A stretch of DNA of 64,000 bases from Lacinutrix sp. C3R15 (GCF_018860825.1 NZ_JAHKPZ010000012.1:1-64000); one strand, 5' to 3'; shown: positions 45,018 to 54,031, counted from the first letter of the stretch. The notes: generated from the sequence alone by a model not told the origin. Made by a program: numbers and translations.

Positions 45018-46352
45018 TTAAAGTTTGATGTCGTTTCCTTGATAAAATTGTAATAATTGGTGGTATAAAATATTTAGGTATTTGGCTTGTAAATAATTTT
45101 GTTGCGCATTAGTGTATGTATTTTGGCTAATCACTAAATCGGTAGTACTTAAAGCTCCTAATTCGTATTTTTTTTGTGCTAGTTTATACGATTGTTCTGC
45201 TGCTATTTTAGAAGCTTCAGAAGCAATTACTTGCTCTTGAGCAGATAGTGCATTTTGATATGCTGTTTCTACTTTTTTATAGACTTCTTTTTCTGTTGAT
45301 TCCTTTTGAATTTCAGTTTTTTGAATATTAATTTTTGCTGTTTTTACAGCTGCTTTGGTTTGGTTTCTGTTAAAAATTGGAATACTTAAAGACAATCCTA
45401 ATTTTTGATTGAAGTTTACATCAAATTGATCTGAAAACGTATTATCATTAATACTAGTATACCCAGAACCAATGCTTCCTGTTAAAGATAAAGTTGGTAA
45501 AAATGCTCCTTTAGCAATATCTAATTCTTTCTCATTTGCTTCAATATTTAAATTGCTAGCTTGTATTTCTGGAAGAATTCCTAAAGCTTTACTATAAACA
45601 TTTGTTTTATCTAGTTCCAGATTTACTAAATCCATGTTTTCATCAATGGTTTCAATTTGAATGTCTTCCATCGGTGATAATTCTAATAATTGTTTTAATT
45701 CAATAATGTATTGTTGGTAATCGTTTTTAGCTGCAATTATATTGTATTTGTTTGTTGCTGCTTGGCTTTGTGCTTCGGTGTAATCACTTAAAGCAATAGT
45801 ACCTGCATCTAAACGCGCTTTTGCTCTTTCTACTTCTTTTTCTGAAGCGATTAAATTGTTTTGCGCAATAACGATGCTTTCTTTACTATAAAGTGTTTGC
45901 AAATACACTTCTAAAATATTTAAAACAATATTATTTTTTTCTACTTCTTCTTGAAAAATACTTTGTTCTAAAAGCACTTTATTTTGCTTAATTTGATTAT
46001 TAAGTTGATTTCCTTGAAACAAGGTCATAGAACTATTAATACCAACATTGGTACTGTTTATTTGGTCTGTTACATAATTACTAGTAATAGGATCTATAGT
46101 GTTTCCGCTTGAAAAACTTTGGGATGCACTACCAAATAAGTTAGGCAACCTAGAAGATTTTGCTTTGTTATAATCTACTTCAGCAATACTTTTGTTTAAA
46201 GTAGCATCTTTAACTGTAATATTATTTTCTAAAGCATAGGTTATGCAGTCTTCTAAAGACCAGATTTTATTTGTTGTCATGCTATTAGAAACCTCTTGTG
46301 CGAAAGAGAACTGCAAGAAAAATATACTAGCAAGCATTAGATATAATTTCAT
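45018..46352 (-). CDS. tolC: TolC-family outer-membrane efflux protein
   Basis: 444 aa. Signal peptide (ending FSFAQ), then two homologous halves of the outer-membrane channel with long coiled-coil helices: WSLEDCITYALENNITVKDA at the start of the first half and ...AKKYELGALSTTDLVISQNT near the end of the second. First gene of the tolC-macA-macB set. Confidence 0.9.
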   Translation of the reverse strand: MKLYLMLASIFFLQFSFAQEVSNSMTTNKIWSLEDCITYALENNITVKDATLNKSIAEVDYNKAKSSRLPNLFGSASQSFSSGNTIDPITSNYVTDQINSTNVGINSSMTLFQGNQLNNQIKQNKVLLEQSIFQEEVEKNNIVLNILEVYLQTLYSKESIVIAQNNLIASEKEVERAKARLDAGTIALSDYTEAQSQAATNKYNIIAAKNDYQQYIIELKQLLELSPMEDIQIETIDENMDLVNLELDKTNVYSKALGILPEIQASNLNIEANEKELDIAKGAFLPTLSLTGSIGSGYTSINDNTFSDQFDVNFNQKLGLSLSIPIFNRNQTKAAVKTAKINIQKTEIQKESTEKEVYKKVETAYQNALSAQEQVIASEASKIAAEQSYKLAQKKYELGALSTTDLVISQNTYTNAQQNYLQAKYLNILYHQLLQFYQGNDIKL

Positions 46353-46603
46353 TATTTTGAGTGTTTTGATTTAACACTTCAAAGGTGAAACTATATACTA
46401 TCTTATTATAAAACGATATACGTTTGAGTGAATTACCTATACAAAAGCCATAATTTTATCGATGAGAATTTTATAAAATCAATTGCTTTTTTGCTATCAA
46501 GAATAAAGCGTTAATTACCAACACTTTACAGTGTGATTTAAATTGATTTTCATGTATTAAAAAAAATTAACACTTATTAAGAAATAGAACTGTTTTTATA
46601 TAC

Positions 46604-46611
46604 TATTTTTG
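46604..46611 (+). promoter_or_regulatory. Likely -7 promoter element of the riboswitch transcript
   Basis: TATTTTTG matches the flavobacterial TAnnTTTG consensus. Transcription would then start near 46618, just ahead of the riboswitch. I see no clear -33 TTG at the expected distance. Confidence 0.5.
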
Positions 46612-46618
46612 CGCACTT

Positions 46619-46702
46619 AAATTAATTATCAAGAATCTCAAAAAAGGAGATAGCAACCTGCAATAACAAGCAAGGTGCTAAATAGATAAGCCAATTAATT
46701 GG
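46619..46702 (+). ncRNA. Compact SAM-clan riboswitch
   Basis: Core fits the SAM-I/SAM-IV clan: P1 TTATC (46626-46630) / GATAA (46685-46689), the AAGA joint, a short P2 ATCTC / GAGAT (46635-46651), AGCAACC (46652-46658), P3 ACCTGC with GCAAGGT (46656-46676), then GCTAAAT. P2 is a 5-bp hairpin without a visible kink-turn, and there is no P4 between P3 and P1, so it is smaller than canonical SAM-I. CCAATTAATTGG (46691-46702) follows and can form its own hairpin or pair with AATTAATT at 46620-46627. No T-run follows, so control may act on translation. It precedes an NhaC/MetT-like transporter. Confidence 0.72.
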
Positions 46703-46765
46703 AAAAAATGTTAACTCATACTTCTATTAATAATTGCTATTTCCTTTTAAAATGAAAAAAAAGAA

Positions 46766-48070
46766 ATGGCAAGCTCAAAAACAATTACTCCAAAATTTTC
46801 TGCATTAATACCATTGTTTGTATTTGTGTTTACCTTTTTAGGTGTAGGAATTTATCTTAATGACTTTTATGCATTACCAGCACCAATAGCTGTTATTGTT
46901 GGAATTATAGTGGCATTTTTAATGTTTAAACAATCTATAAATTCTAAAATAAATACTCTTTTAAAAGGATGTGGTGATGCTAAAATATTAACCATGTGCT
47001 TAATCTATTTATTAGCAGGTGCCTTTGCAACTATTACAAAAACTACTGGTAGTGTTGATGCTATAGTAAATTTAGGCTTAGATTTTATAGCGATACAGTA
47101 TATTTATTTTGGTGTATTTATAATAGCTGCTTTTTTATCTGTTTCTACAGGAACCTCTGTTGGTGCCATTGTAGCCTTAGCTCCTATTGTAATAGGTTTT
47201 ACTGAAAAAAGCAGTGTAGATTTAGCAATATTATGCGGTGCTTTATTAGGTGGTAGTATGTTTGGTGATAATTTATCAATTATATCAGACACTACAATTG
47301 CAGCAACTCAATCTTTAGGTTGTAAAATGAGTGATAAATTTAAACAAAACATTAAAATAGCGCTTCCTGCTGCTTTATTTACAATTGCTATACTTGTTTT
47401 TCAAGGATTAGAATTAGAACCTAATATAGAAGATACTACTGTTTATAATTATTCTATACTAAAAATAGTACCATATATATTAGTAATAGCATTGTCTGTA
47501 ATTGGTATAAATGTATTTGTAACTTTACTTTTAGGAGTAATTTCTGGTGTAATTTTAGGAATTATTTATGGTGATTTTACGTTAATAGAATCTACCAAAA
47601 TAGCATACACAGGCTTTACAAGTATGACAGAGATTTTTTTACTTTCTTTATTAACAGGAGGCTTAGCAGCATTAGTTTCTAAAAATGGAGGAATTGATTA
47701 TATCTTAATCCATATTAAAGAACTTATAAAAAATAAAAAATCAGCGCAATTGGGTATTGCATCATTGGTTGGTACTATTAATATGGCTATTGCTAATAAT
47801 ACTGTTTCTATTATTATTGCTGGTCCTATTGCTAAAACAATAAATGACGAGTATACTTTAGATAACAAAAATACAGCTTCCATTTTAGATATATTTGCCT
47901 GTATTGTTCAAGGTATTTTGCCTTATGGTGCACAAGTATTGATGATTTTAAGTTTTTCTGAAGGTAAAATAGATTATGTAGATTTAGTTTCTAACACATG
48001 GTATTTATTGCTATTATTTATATATACCATACTATTTATTAGCTTTAAACCTTCCTTTAGAATAAAATAA
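46766..48070 (+). CDS. NhaC/MetT-like sodium-coupled transporter, probably for methionine
   Basis: 434 aa inner-membrane protein with about ten helices. GDNLSIISDTTIAATQSLG is a signature of the NhaC superfamily, and ...TGTSVGAIVALAPI and ...NNTVSIIIAGPIAKTI are conserved cores of its two halves. NhaC-superfamily members under SAM riboswitches have been proposed as methionine transporters (MetT), which fits the upstream element. The leader also has two tiny ORFs (ATG 46708 and ATG 46752), the second overlapping this start. Substrate is inferred. Confidence 0.8.
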   Translation: MASSKTITPKFSALIPLFVFVFTFLGVGIYLNDFYALPAPIAVIVGIIVAFLMFKQSINSKINTLLKGCGDAKILTMCLIYLLAGAFATITKTTGSVDAIVNLGLDFIAIQYIYFGVFIIAAFLSVSTGTSVGAIVALAPIVIGFTEKSSVDLAILCGALLGGSMFGDNLSIISDTTIAATQSLGCKMSDKFKQNIKIALPAALFTIAILVFQGLELEPNIEDTTVYNYSILKIVPYILVIALSVIGINVFVTLLLGVISGVILGIIYGDFTLIESTKIAYTGFTSMTEIFLLSLLTGGLAALVSKNGGIDYILIHIKELIKNKKSAQLGIASLVGTINMAIANNTVSIIIAGPIAKTINDEYTLDNKNTASILDIFACIVQGILPYGAQVLMILSFSEGKIDYVDLVSNTWYLLLLFIYTILFISFKPSFRIK

Positions 48071-48100
48071 ATTCTTAAAATTCTATACCTTAAAACATTT

Positions 48101-48132
48101 AAGCATCTACATTATTTTAGATGCTTTTTTTT
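48101..48132 (+). terminator. Strong rho-independent terminator
   Basis: Perfect stem AAGCATCTA / TAGATGCTT with an 8-nt loop and a long T-run, 31 bp after the transporter gene. It separates the riboswitch transcript from the EAD operon. Confidence 0.85.
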
Positions 48133-48442
48133 TGCAATCAATTTACTTTTTAAGGAATTGCATATCCATTACAAATATGTAACATCACTTTTAAGCATAC
48201 GCTTGTTAACAGAATAATTTACATGCTTACTAATAATTTAAGAATTAGCTAGTAACAAAATTTTGTAATCCAAAAAAAAAGGAATATATTTAATACATAT
48301 CCTACATAACTTTGTAAGAATTAGAAACTTACACTAAATAGCATCTATAGCAATTATAGTCTAATTAATACACATATTAAATAGATTTATTAAGCAATTA
48401 TTACCCAAATAACCAGATTAAGTAATAAGAAAATAAAAAAAG
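48133..48442. promoter_or_regulatory. Upstream region of the EAD operon
   Basis: Roughly 310 bp. The only clear signal is a -7 element TAACTTTG (48307-48314), followed by a weak hairpin GTAAG / CTTAC. No -33 TTG is at the usual distance. A transcript from here would have a leader of about 120 nt. No gene seen. Confidence 0.5.
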
Positions 48443-49033
48443 ATGTCTACTGATTTTTCTAACATAAAGGAAGCAATTAAAAAAGGTGACAGAATTACTG
48501 CTATCAAAGATTTAGATGCATTAAATTTTTCAAATACAAATTGGAAAAATCAGGTAATTTCCTATTCTGCTAGATATCATGAAGTTTTAAAAAAATACAA
48601 TGGAAATCTAATTCCTTTTGAAAAGTACAATATTGAAATTACTAAAATCACAAATGGTATTTTAAACCTAATAACAGAAATAGAAAGTGAAAATATTATT
48701 GCTAAAAAGACCCTACATATAAAACTTGATGAAGTCACTATTAATAATACAATTAAAATTAAAAAAAAATCTAGAAATGATTTTAAAAAATACGGCTTTC
48801 TATGCATTTTTATTGGTGTTGTTGTAGCTTCTCTAGGTTTTTTACCTAACAATGAATCGTCTAAAATATTAAATTTTGGAGGGTTTATTATTATACTCAT
48901 TTCTACTTACCCTTTTCATTTAATGGTTATTGAAAAAAAAGATATGGACAATCTAAGACAGTTAATAAACATTCTAGCTCTAGATTATGAAGAAGCTTTT
49001 AAAATATTTAATAAAATCTGTTTTAAAAAATAA
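48443..49033 (+). CDS. EAD11-like adaptor with two membrane helices
   Basis: 196 aa. Residues 5-75 are a helical module with the same pattern as the N-terminus of the 272-aa TIR-like protein and the C-terminus of the caspase: I-x-x-G-D-x-x-x-AI, then I-x-x-SARY, L, and IE-x-x-KI. It looks like effector-associated domain 11, a death-domain-like adaptor. Two hydrophobic helices follow (about 115-133 and 140-160), then a short tail. It could recruit the soluble EAD proteins to the membrane or form a pore. First gene of the operon; 2 bp to the next. Confidence 0.72.
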   Translation: MSTDFSNIKEAIKKGDRITAIKDLDALNFSNTNWKNQVISYSARYHEVLKKYNGNLIPFEKYNIEITKITNGILNLITEIESENIIAKKTLHIKLDEVTINNTIKIKKKSRNDFKKYGFLCIFIGVVVASLGFLPNNESSKILNFGGFIIILISTYPFHLMVIEKKDMDNLRQLINILALDYEEAFKIFNKICFKK

Positions 49034-49035
49034 TT

Positions 49036-49815
49036 ATGTCTAATAAAAATGAATTTTCAAATATAAATGTTCGAATAGACAAAGAAATGAAACAAAGAAA
49101 GCAAACCACTGCTTTAGTTACTATTTCTTTGATAGTTATCTCTTTACTGTTTTTAATTTTTAGTTATAACATGTATAATGATGCAACTAATGAAACCGAA
49201 AAAGCCAGATTAGCAACCGTTGTAGCTAATAAAAAAGTAGACGCTTCTAAACAGGCATTAAAGACTTTAAAAACAGAATATGATTCTGTTCAAATACTAC
49301 ATGCTCAAAAAATAAAAATTTTTGAAAATTTAGCCAATCAGTTTAAGGCTTTTTATTGGAAACCTGAAGACCTTGGCCAAGTAGATTCTTTAACTATTGT
49401 AGAAGCAAAAAAAGCAAATATAGAAATTACTAATATGCTTGCTTCAGACTCTAGTTATAGTGGCTATTATAATAAAAAAATAAGATATTATGATAAAGAA
49501 GCAGATTCTGGTAGAGTTATTAATGCGTTAAACAGAACCCCTTTTACTAATAAGTATAACCCAAATAGTTCCTACTATAAAATGGGTACCAATAGAATTG
49601 TAGCCCATAAATCTGTAGATATTAAATACATTAAATTTTTAGCATTAATACTACTTCAAGAAGGCGTTTATGTAAAACAGATTAGATATTTTAAAAAAGA
49701 AGATCCTACCAAACGACATTTTCTTGAAATTTCTGCAGATGCAGATTTAGTAAACAAACCAGTGCTACATCTTGAAGATATATTGTCTTTAAAAGTATCA
49801 GATTTACAAATATGA
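49036..49815 (+). CDS. Membrane-anchored protein of the EAD operon
   Basis: 259 aa. One membrane helix (about residues 24-44), a coiled-coil stretch (about 55-110) and a C-terminal alpha/beta domain (about 140-259) with IRYYDKEADSGRV, then TNRIVAHKSV, IKFLALILLQEGVYVKQIRY. The TN-x-I ... LAL-x-L-x-x-G-V-x-V-K-x-I-R pattern recalls a small domain found next to caspases in other bacteria, but I cannot name it with certainty. It has no EAD copy. Possible sensor or docking protein. Confidence 0.55.
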   Translation: MSNKNEFSNINVRIDKEMKQRKQTTALVTISLIVISLLFLIFSYNMYNDATNETEKARLATVVANKKVDASKQALKTLKTEYDSVQILHAQKIKIFENLANQFKAFYWKPEDLGQVDSLTIVEAKKANIEITNMLASDSSYSGYYNKKIRYYDKEADSGRVINALNRTPFTNKYNPNSSYYKMGTNRIVAHKSVDIKYIKFLALILLQEGVYVKQIRYFKKEDPTKRHFLEISADADLVNKPVLHLEDILSLKVSDLQI

Positions 49816-49859
49816 ATTTAAATGAAAAACCCATTTTAATTCAAACAATACCATGAATC

Positions 49860-50678
49860 ATGAGTAAAGAAACATTCGATAAATTAAAAGCAGAAGTAAC
49901 AGAACTTATTGCTAATAATAAATTAGAAAAAGCAATAATAGTTTTATCTAACTACTTTAATAATACTTTTGAAGTACATGAAATAATATTACAATCTGCA
50001 AGATATTCTGCATTAAAAAAAGACCAAATGAGTGGTTTAATAGATGCTAGTACTGCAAATACAGAATTAAACAAACTTAGATTATGTGTGCTAACTTTTT
50101 TGCAAGAAAAAGAAGAAAGCTTGGCTTTTAAAAAAGAAATTTTTAGCTCAAATACCAAAGAAGATTCTAATGATTTAATACCTGTTTTTTTAAGTGTAGG
50201 CACACCACATAACCAATTTCAAACCAACTACATACATACTTTAAAAAATCATTTTTTAAAATATAAACTAGATTTAAAAACCTTAGATGATGATGACTGG
50301 ACAGAGCTAGATCCATTAAGACCTGTTTCTGTAAAAATGGCCAGTTGTTATGGTTGTCTTGTATTGGCTATGGAAAGAACCTATATTAAAAACGGACTTT
50401 CAAAAAGAGCTAGCAAACAAGAGTCTGTAATAGAAGACCAATGTTTTGCAACACCTTGGGTACATATTGAAGCTTCTATGGCGTATCAATTAAAACTTCC
50501 ATTTATCATATTAAAAGAAAATCAATTAAAAAGTGAAGGCATGTTAGATGTCAATCTTTTTGAAGGTAGAATTGTAAAAATTAATACCTCAAATCCAAGT
50601 GAATTAAAAGAATACCCTATTAAATCCTTTACCCGAAAATGGGTTGAAGATGTGCATAATAATTTTCAAACGAATTAA
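49860..50678 (+). CDS. EAD11-like domain fused to TIR/deoxyribosyltransferase-like domain
   Basis: 272 aa. Residues 1-85 are the EAD11-like module (KLEKAIIVL, IILQSARYSALK, LIDASTANTELNKL). Residues 105-272 are an alpha/beta domain: strand IPVFLSVG, segment RPVSVKMASCYGCLVLAMER, and PWVHIEASMAYQLKLPFIIL with E204. The conserved Glu after PW-x-x-x-E is typical of TIR and 2-deoxyribosyltransferase-fold enzymes, so NAD+ or nucleotide cleavage is a plausible effector activity. Soluble. Which fold applies needs a structural search. Confidence 0.7.
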   Translation: MSKETFDKLKAEVTELIANNKLEKAIIVLSNYFNNTFEVHEIILQSARYSALKKDQMSGLIDASTANTELNKLRLCVLTFLQEKEESLAFKKEIFSSNTKEDSNDLIPVFLSVGTPHNQFQTNYIHTLKNHFLKYKLDLKTLDDDDWTELDPLRPVSVKMASCYGCLVLAMERTYIKNGLSKRASKQESVIEDQCFATPWVHIEASMAYQLKLPFIILKENQLKSEGMLDVNLFEGRIVKINTSNPSELKEYPIKSFTRKWVEDVHNNFQTN

Positions 50679-50689
50679 ACTCTAAACAA

Positions 50690-52303
50690 ATGGCAGAAAT
50701 TAAACTAATAATAGACAGCCCTAAATTACTAGTTAAAGGAACTAAAACAACAATTAACAACGAAGTGCTTACAGAAGCCGAAAACCCCTGGGATGCAGCT
50801 CATAATTATAGAAGTACAAGAAAATTGAAGGATTTTTATGTGGAGCCAGAGATAGATCAAAATATTTATGAAATAGAAAAATTAGACAAATTAATATTAA
50901 AATCTACAACACCACACTATTTAAAAAATTGGCCAAAACCTCCTGCAATTAAAAATCATTTTGTTTGGCATTTATTAGATGATTATTCGCAATTAAAACA
51001 AGCAAGTGAAAAAGTTTGGAACAAAATTGAAGATAAAAAACAGGAAGAAAAACGTATAAAAATAGCACATATAGATACAGGATTTCAACCCAACCATCCA
51101 GCATTACCAGAATTTTTAAATCCTGGAATTAGCTTTGTTAAAGGCGAAGAAGGAAAAAGTGCTGTAGATACTACAACCAATTCTTTTGGCGAACAAGAAG
51201 GTCATGGTACCGCTACCATGTCTATACTAGCAGGAAGAAAAGTGTTTTTTAACAAATTGGGTGTGAGCTATGAAGGTTCATTTGGAGGAATTCCTTTTGC
51301 CGAAATAATCCCTATTCGTATATCAGATACAGTAGCATTAATACGTTCTCAAAATTTTGTGAAGGCAATTAACTATGCCATAGAACAAGGCTGCGAAGTG
51401 GTTAGCATGTCAATGGCTGGTGCACCAACAAGAGAATGGGCAAATGCTGTAAATGAAGCGTATAGAAAAGGAATTACTATAGTAACTGCTGCTGGAAATA
51501 GTTGGAATAAAGGAGCCAAAAAATTACTTCCAAAAAGACTTTTGTATCCTGCTAGATGGGAAAGAGTTATAGCAGCAACAGGTGTTACTTCTAATCAGTA
51601 TCCATATATATTTGATGCTCAATTAGGAGTAAAATCAGAGGGAGGTGAAAATATGCAAGGTAATTATGGACCTAAAAAAGTAATGAAAAATGCCTTAGCA
51701 GCCTACACACCAAATACGCCTTGGGCAACAATGAATGAAGCAGATCAAGATATTTTATTTCGATTTGATGGTGGCGGAACCTCCTCTTCTACTCCGCAAG
51801 TAGCTGCTGCTGCAGCACTATGGTTAAGCTATTATCGAGATGAAATTAATGCACAAATTACTTCTGAAGATGATTTATGGAAAAAAGTAGAAGCAGTAAA
51901 ATACGCTCTTTATACTTCTGCAGATAAAACAACCTATAATCAATGGGAAAAATACTATGGTAAAGGCATATTAAAAGCTGCACAAGCATTAAATGAATTT
52001 CCAGATTTTAATACGCTTGAACGTGCAAAAAAAGCAAGAGCTACTTTAAATGGTATAGCAGATTTTTTAGGAATAATGCTTAGACTAAAAGATGACTCTA
52101 TGTCTAAAGAAGAAGAAATTACAAGAGAAATGTTTTCTACAGAAATATTACAAGAATTACATAATAATCCAGATTTACACAAGTATTTAGATACAGAAGA
52201 TGATGCATTCTGGACTAACAGTCAAAAACAAGATGTTATACAACATTTATTAAAATCACCAAATACATCAAATAATCTTAAAAACTTTATAAAAACCCTA
52301 TAA
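50690..52303 (+). CDS. Subtilisin-like serine protease (S8), cytoplasmic-looking
   Basis: 537 aa. Complete catalytic set: D129 in IAHIDTGFQPNHP, H172 in GHGTATMSILAG, oxyanion N270 in TAAGN, S365 in GGGTSSSTPQVAAA. No signal peptide, which is unusual for S8 enzymes, and an N-terminal extension of about 110 residues that could act as an inhibitory or docking region. A C-terminal tail of about 90 residues is helical. In the same operon as a caspase and the TIR-like protein, so it may be an effector released by proteolysis or activate the others. Confidence 0.86.
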   Translation: MAEIKLIIDSPKLLVKGTKTTINNEVLTEAENPWDAAHNYRSTRKLKDFYVEPEIDQNIYEIEKLDKLILKSTTPHYLKNWPKPPAIKNHFVWHLLDDYSQLKQASEKVWNKIEDKKQEEKRIKIAHIDTGFQPNHPALPEFLNPGISFVKGEEGKSAVDTTTNSFGEQEGHGTATMSILAGRKVFFNKLGVSYEGSFGGIPFAEIIPIRISDTVALIRSQNFVKAINYAIEQGCEVVSMSMAGAPTREWANAVNEAYRKGITIVTAAGNSWNKGAKKLLPKRLLYPARWERVIAATGVTSNQYPYIFDAQLGVKSEGGENMQGNYGPKKVMKNALAAYTPNTPWATMNEADQDILFRFDGGGTSSSTPQVAAAAALWLSYYRDEINAQITSEDDLWKKVEAVKYALYTSADKTTYNQWEKYYGKGILKAAQALNEFPDFNTLERAKKARATLNGIADFLGIMLRLKDDSMSKEEEITREMFSTEILQELHNNPDLHKYLDTEDDAFWTNSQKQDVIQHLLKSPNTSNNLKNFIKTL

Positions 52304-52321
52304 TTAATACCAAGTTTTATT

Positions 52322-53518
52322 ATGAATTTAGAAAACGCACATGCATTAATTATTGGTGTTGGGGCAGATCTACCCATTACAGTTAAAGATGCCACTGCAA
52401 TTGCAAGCATTTTAAAAAACCCTAATAAAGCAGCATATAAAGAAAATAATGTTGTTTTATTAACAGAACAAAACGCCACTAAACAAAAGGTTTTAGCAGC
52501 TCTTAATACCTTAGTAGAAAAAGCCTCACAAGTTGAAGACGCAACAATTATAATCTATTATTCTGGGCATGGAGGGATTTTTAAAGATGAAATTAACGGT
52601 AACATTAAGGATAATTACTATTTACTAACTAATGGTTATGATGCTAAAAATAGGCAAGAAACCATGATTCTTGGTTATGAATTTTCAGAGTTAATAGATA
52701 AAATCAAATCAAAAAAATTATTAGTTATGTTAGACTGTTGTCATGCTGCAGGTATGCTTGGCACTAAACCATTAATGAAATCTATTAGTCAAGATCAAGA
52801 AATTACAAATTCTAACATAGAGCTATTAAAAATGCTAAATACAGGCGAAGGTCGTGTATTTGTAACCTCTTGTGATGATGATGAACAATCTGTGATTCTG
52901 CCAGAGTCTAAAAACAGTTTATTTACAGAAGTAGTGTTAGAAGCACTTTCTGGTAAAGCTAGTAATGGCGAAGAATATGTACGCGTAATAGAACTTCTTT
53001 ACTATGTGTTAACACAAGTACCAAAAAGAATACAAAAATTTAACCATGTACAAAGACCAATCATTAACAGAATAGATTTTTTAAGTCCTGACTATTATTT
53101 ATGTAAATCTGCCATTCAAGAAGAAATTATTGAAAAAGATACCGCTGTTTCTTTTAATTTGGTAGATAATATGGAAGAAAAGATTAAAAACTTAATCGAA
53201 GAATACAACCTTAAAAACAGTCATAATACTATTGCTTTAGATATTGAATCTAGTGAAAACCATTTGAATAATCAGGAAACCATTAAAAAAATTGAATCGC
53301 ATATTATTAATGGAGATACAAAAAAGGCAATTACCCTTTTTCTTGATTTTACAGAAAACACATATCCAGACCAAAGAAATGATGCTATTTTAATTGCAGG
53401 TAGATACAACGCGCTATTTAAACAAAAAATGACTAATTTAATTAGCGATGAAAGTTATAGAATAGAAATGGCAAAAATTAATACCAGCTTAAGCTATTTT
53501 TTAAGTTTATGTGATTAG
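52322..53518 (+). CDS. Caspase-family (C14) protease with C-terminal EAD11-like domain
   Basis: 398 aa. Caspase p20-like domain (about 1-250) with catalytic H83 in YYSGHGGIF and C140 in MLDCCHAAGM. A linker (about 260-310) is followed by an EAD11-like module (about 318-398: HIINGDTKKAITLFL, ILIAGRYNAL, YRIEMAKI). It shares this module with two other proteins of the operon, suggesting homotypic assembly. Soluble. Likely a cell-suicide or signalling protease; function is inferred. Confidence 0.85.
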   Translation: MNLENAHALIIGVGADLPITVKDATAIASILKNPNKAAYKENNVVLLTEQNATKQKVLAALNTLVEKASQVEDATIIIYYSGHGGIFKDEINGNIKDNYYLLTNGYDAKNRQETMILGYEFSELIDKIKSKKLLVMLDCCHAAGMLGTKPLMKSISQDQEITNSNIELLKMLNTGEGRVFVTSCDDDEQSVILPESKNSLFTEVVLEALSGKASNGEEYVRVIELLYYVLTQVPKRIQKFNHVQRPIINRIDFLSPDYYLCKSAIQEEIIEKDTAVSFNLVDNMEEKIKNLIEEYNLKNSHNTIALDIESSENHLNNQETIKKIESHIINGDTKKAITLFLDFTENTYPDQRNDAILIAGRYNALFKQKMTNLISDESYRIEMAKINTSLSYFLSLCD

Positions 53519-53569
53519 TGTTATTTCTTAACAAAACTAATTCTTATAAAACATTTAAAACCAGTAATT

Positions 53570-54031
53570 ATGAAAATTACCTTAAACATTAAAAATTACG
53601 AATTAGTACTACCAATTGGTCTTGAACAAAAAAAAACTACAAATACCATAAAAGTATTTACCAAAAAGAACAATGAGAAAATTACACATGTTTTTTTTAG
53701 ATTTAAACTTTCTGATAATGACAAGAAAAAACCAGTAAAACAATTACATGAAGACACTAAAACAAAATTAAAGTATATACGTCTTTTTCTTGGTGAAAAT
53801 GTGAGATCTAAGATATTAGACTTTCTAAGAAACGAAAAAAACATAAAATTTACATGCAATTTTAATGCTGATAATTTTAATAACTTCAGTTTTAGAGATA
53901 TTGATGATGATGATATTTTTAGAAATGTAAATAGTTTTGAAGTACACAGTTTTCATTTACATACCAAAAATCCTAAAATTAAAATACCTGATACAATATC
54001 GCCAAATAGTAGCTCTCTTTTTAATATATAA
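53570..54031 (+). CDS. Unrecognised protein at the end of the EAD operon
   Basis: 153 aa, no family recognised, no signal peptide or membrane helix. Lysine- and asparagine-rich with a run of Asp (DIDDDDIF) around residues 113-120 and a histidine-containing EVHSFHLHTKN segment. It lies 51 bp after the caspase gene in the same direction. It may be a late addition to the operon or an immunity/regulatory factor. Confidence 0.5.
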   Translation: MKITLNIKNYELVLPIGLEQKKTTNTIKVFTKKNNEKITHVFFRFKLSDNDKKKPVKQLHEDTKTKLKYIRLFLGENVRSKILDFLRNEKNIKFTCNFNADNFNNFSFRDIDDDDIFRNVNSFEVHSFHLHTKNPKIKIPDTISPNSSSLFNI

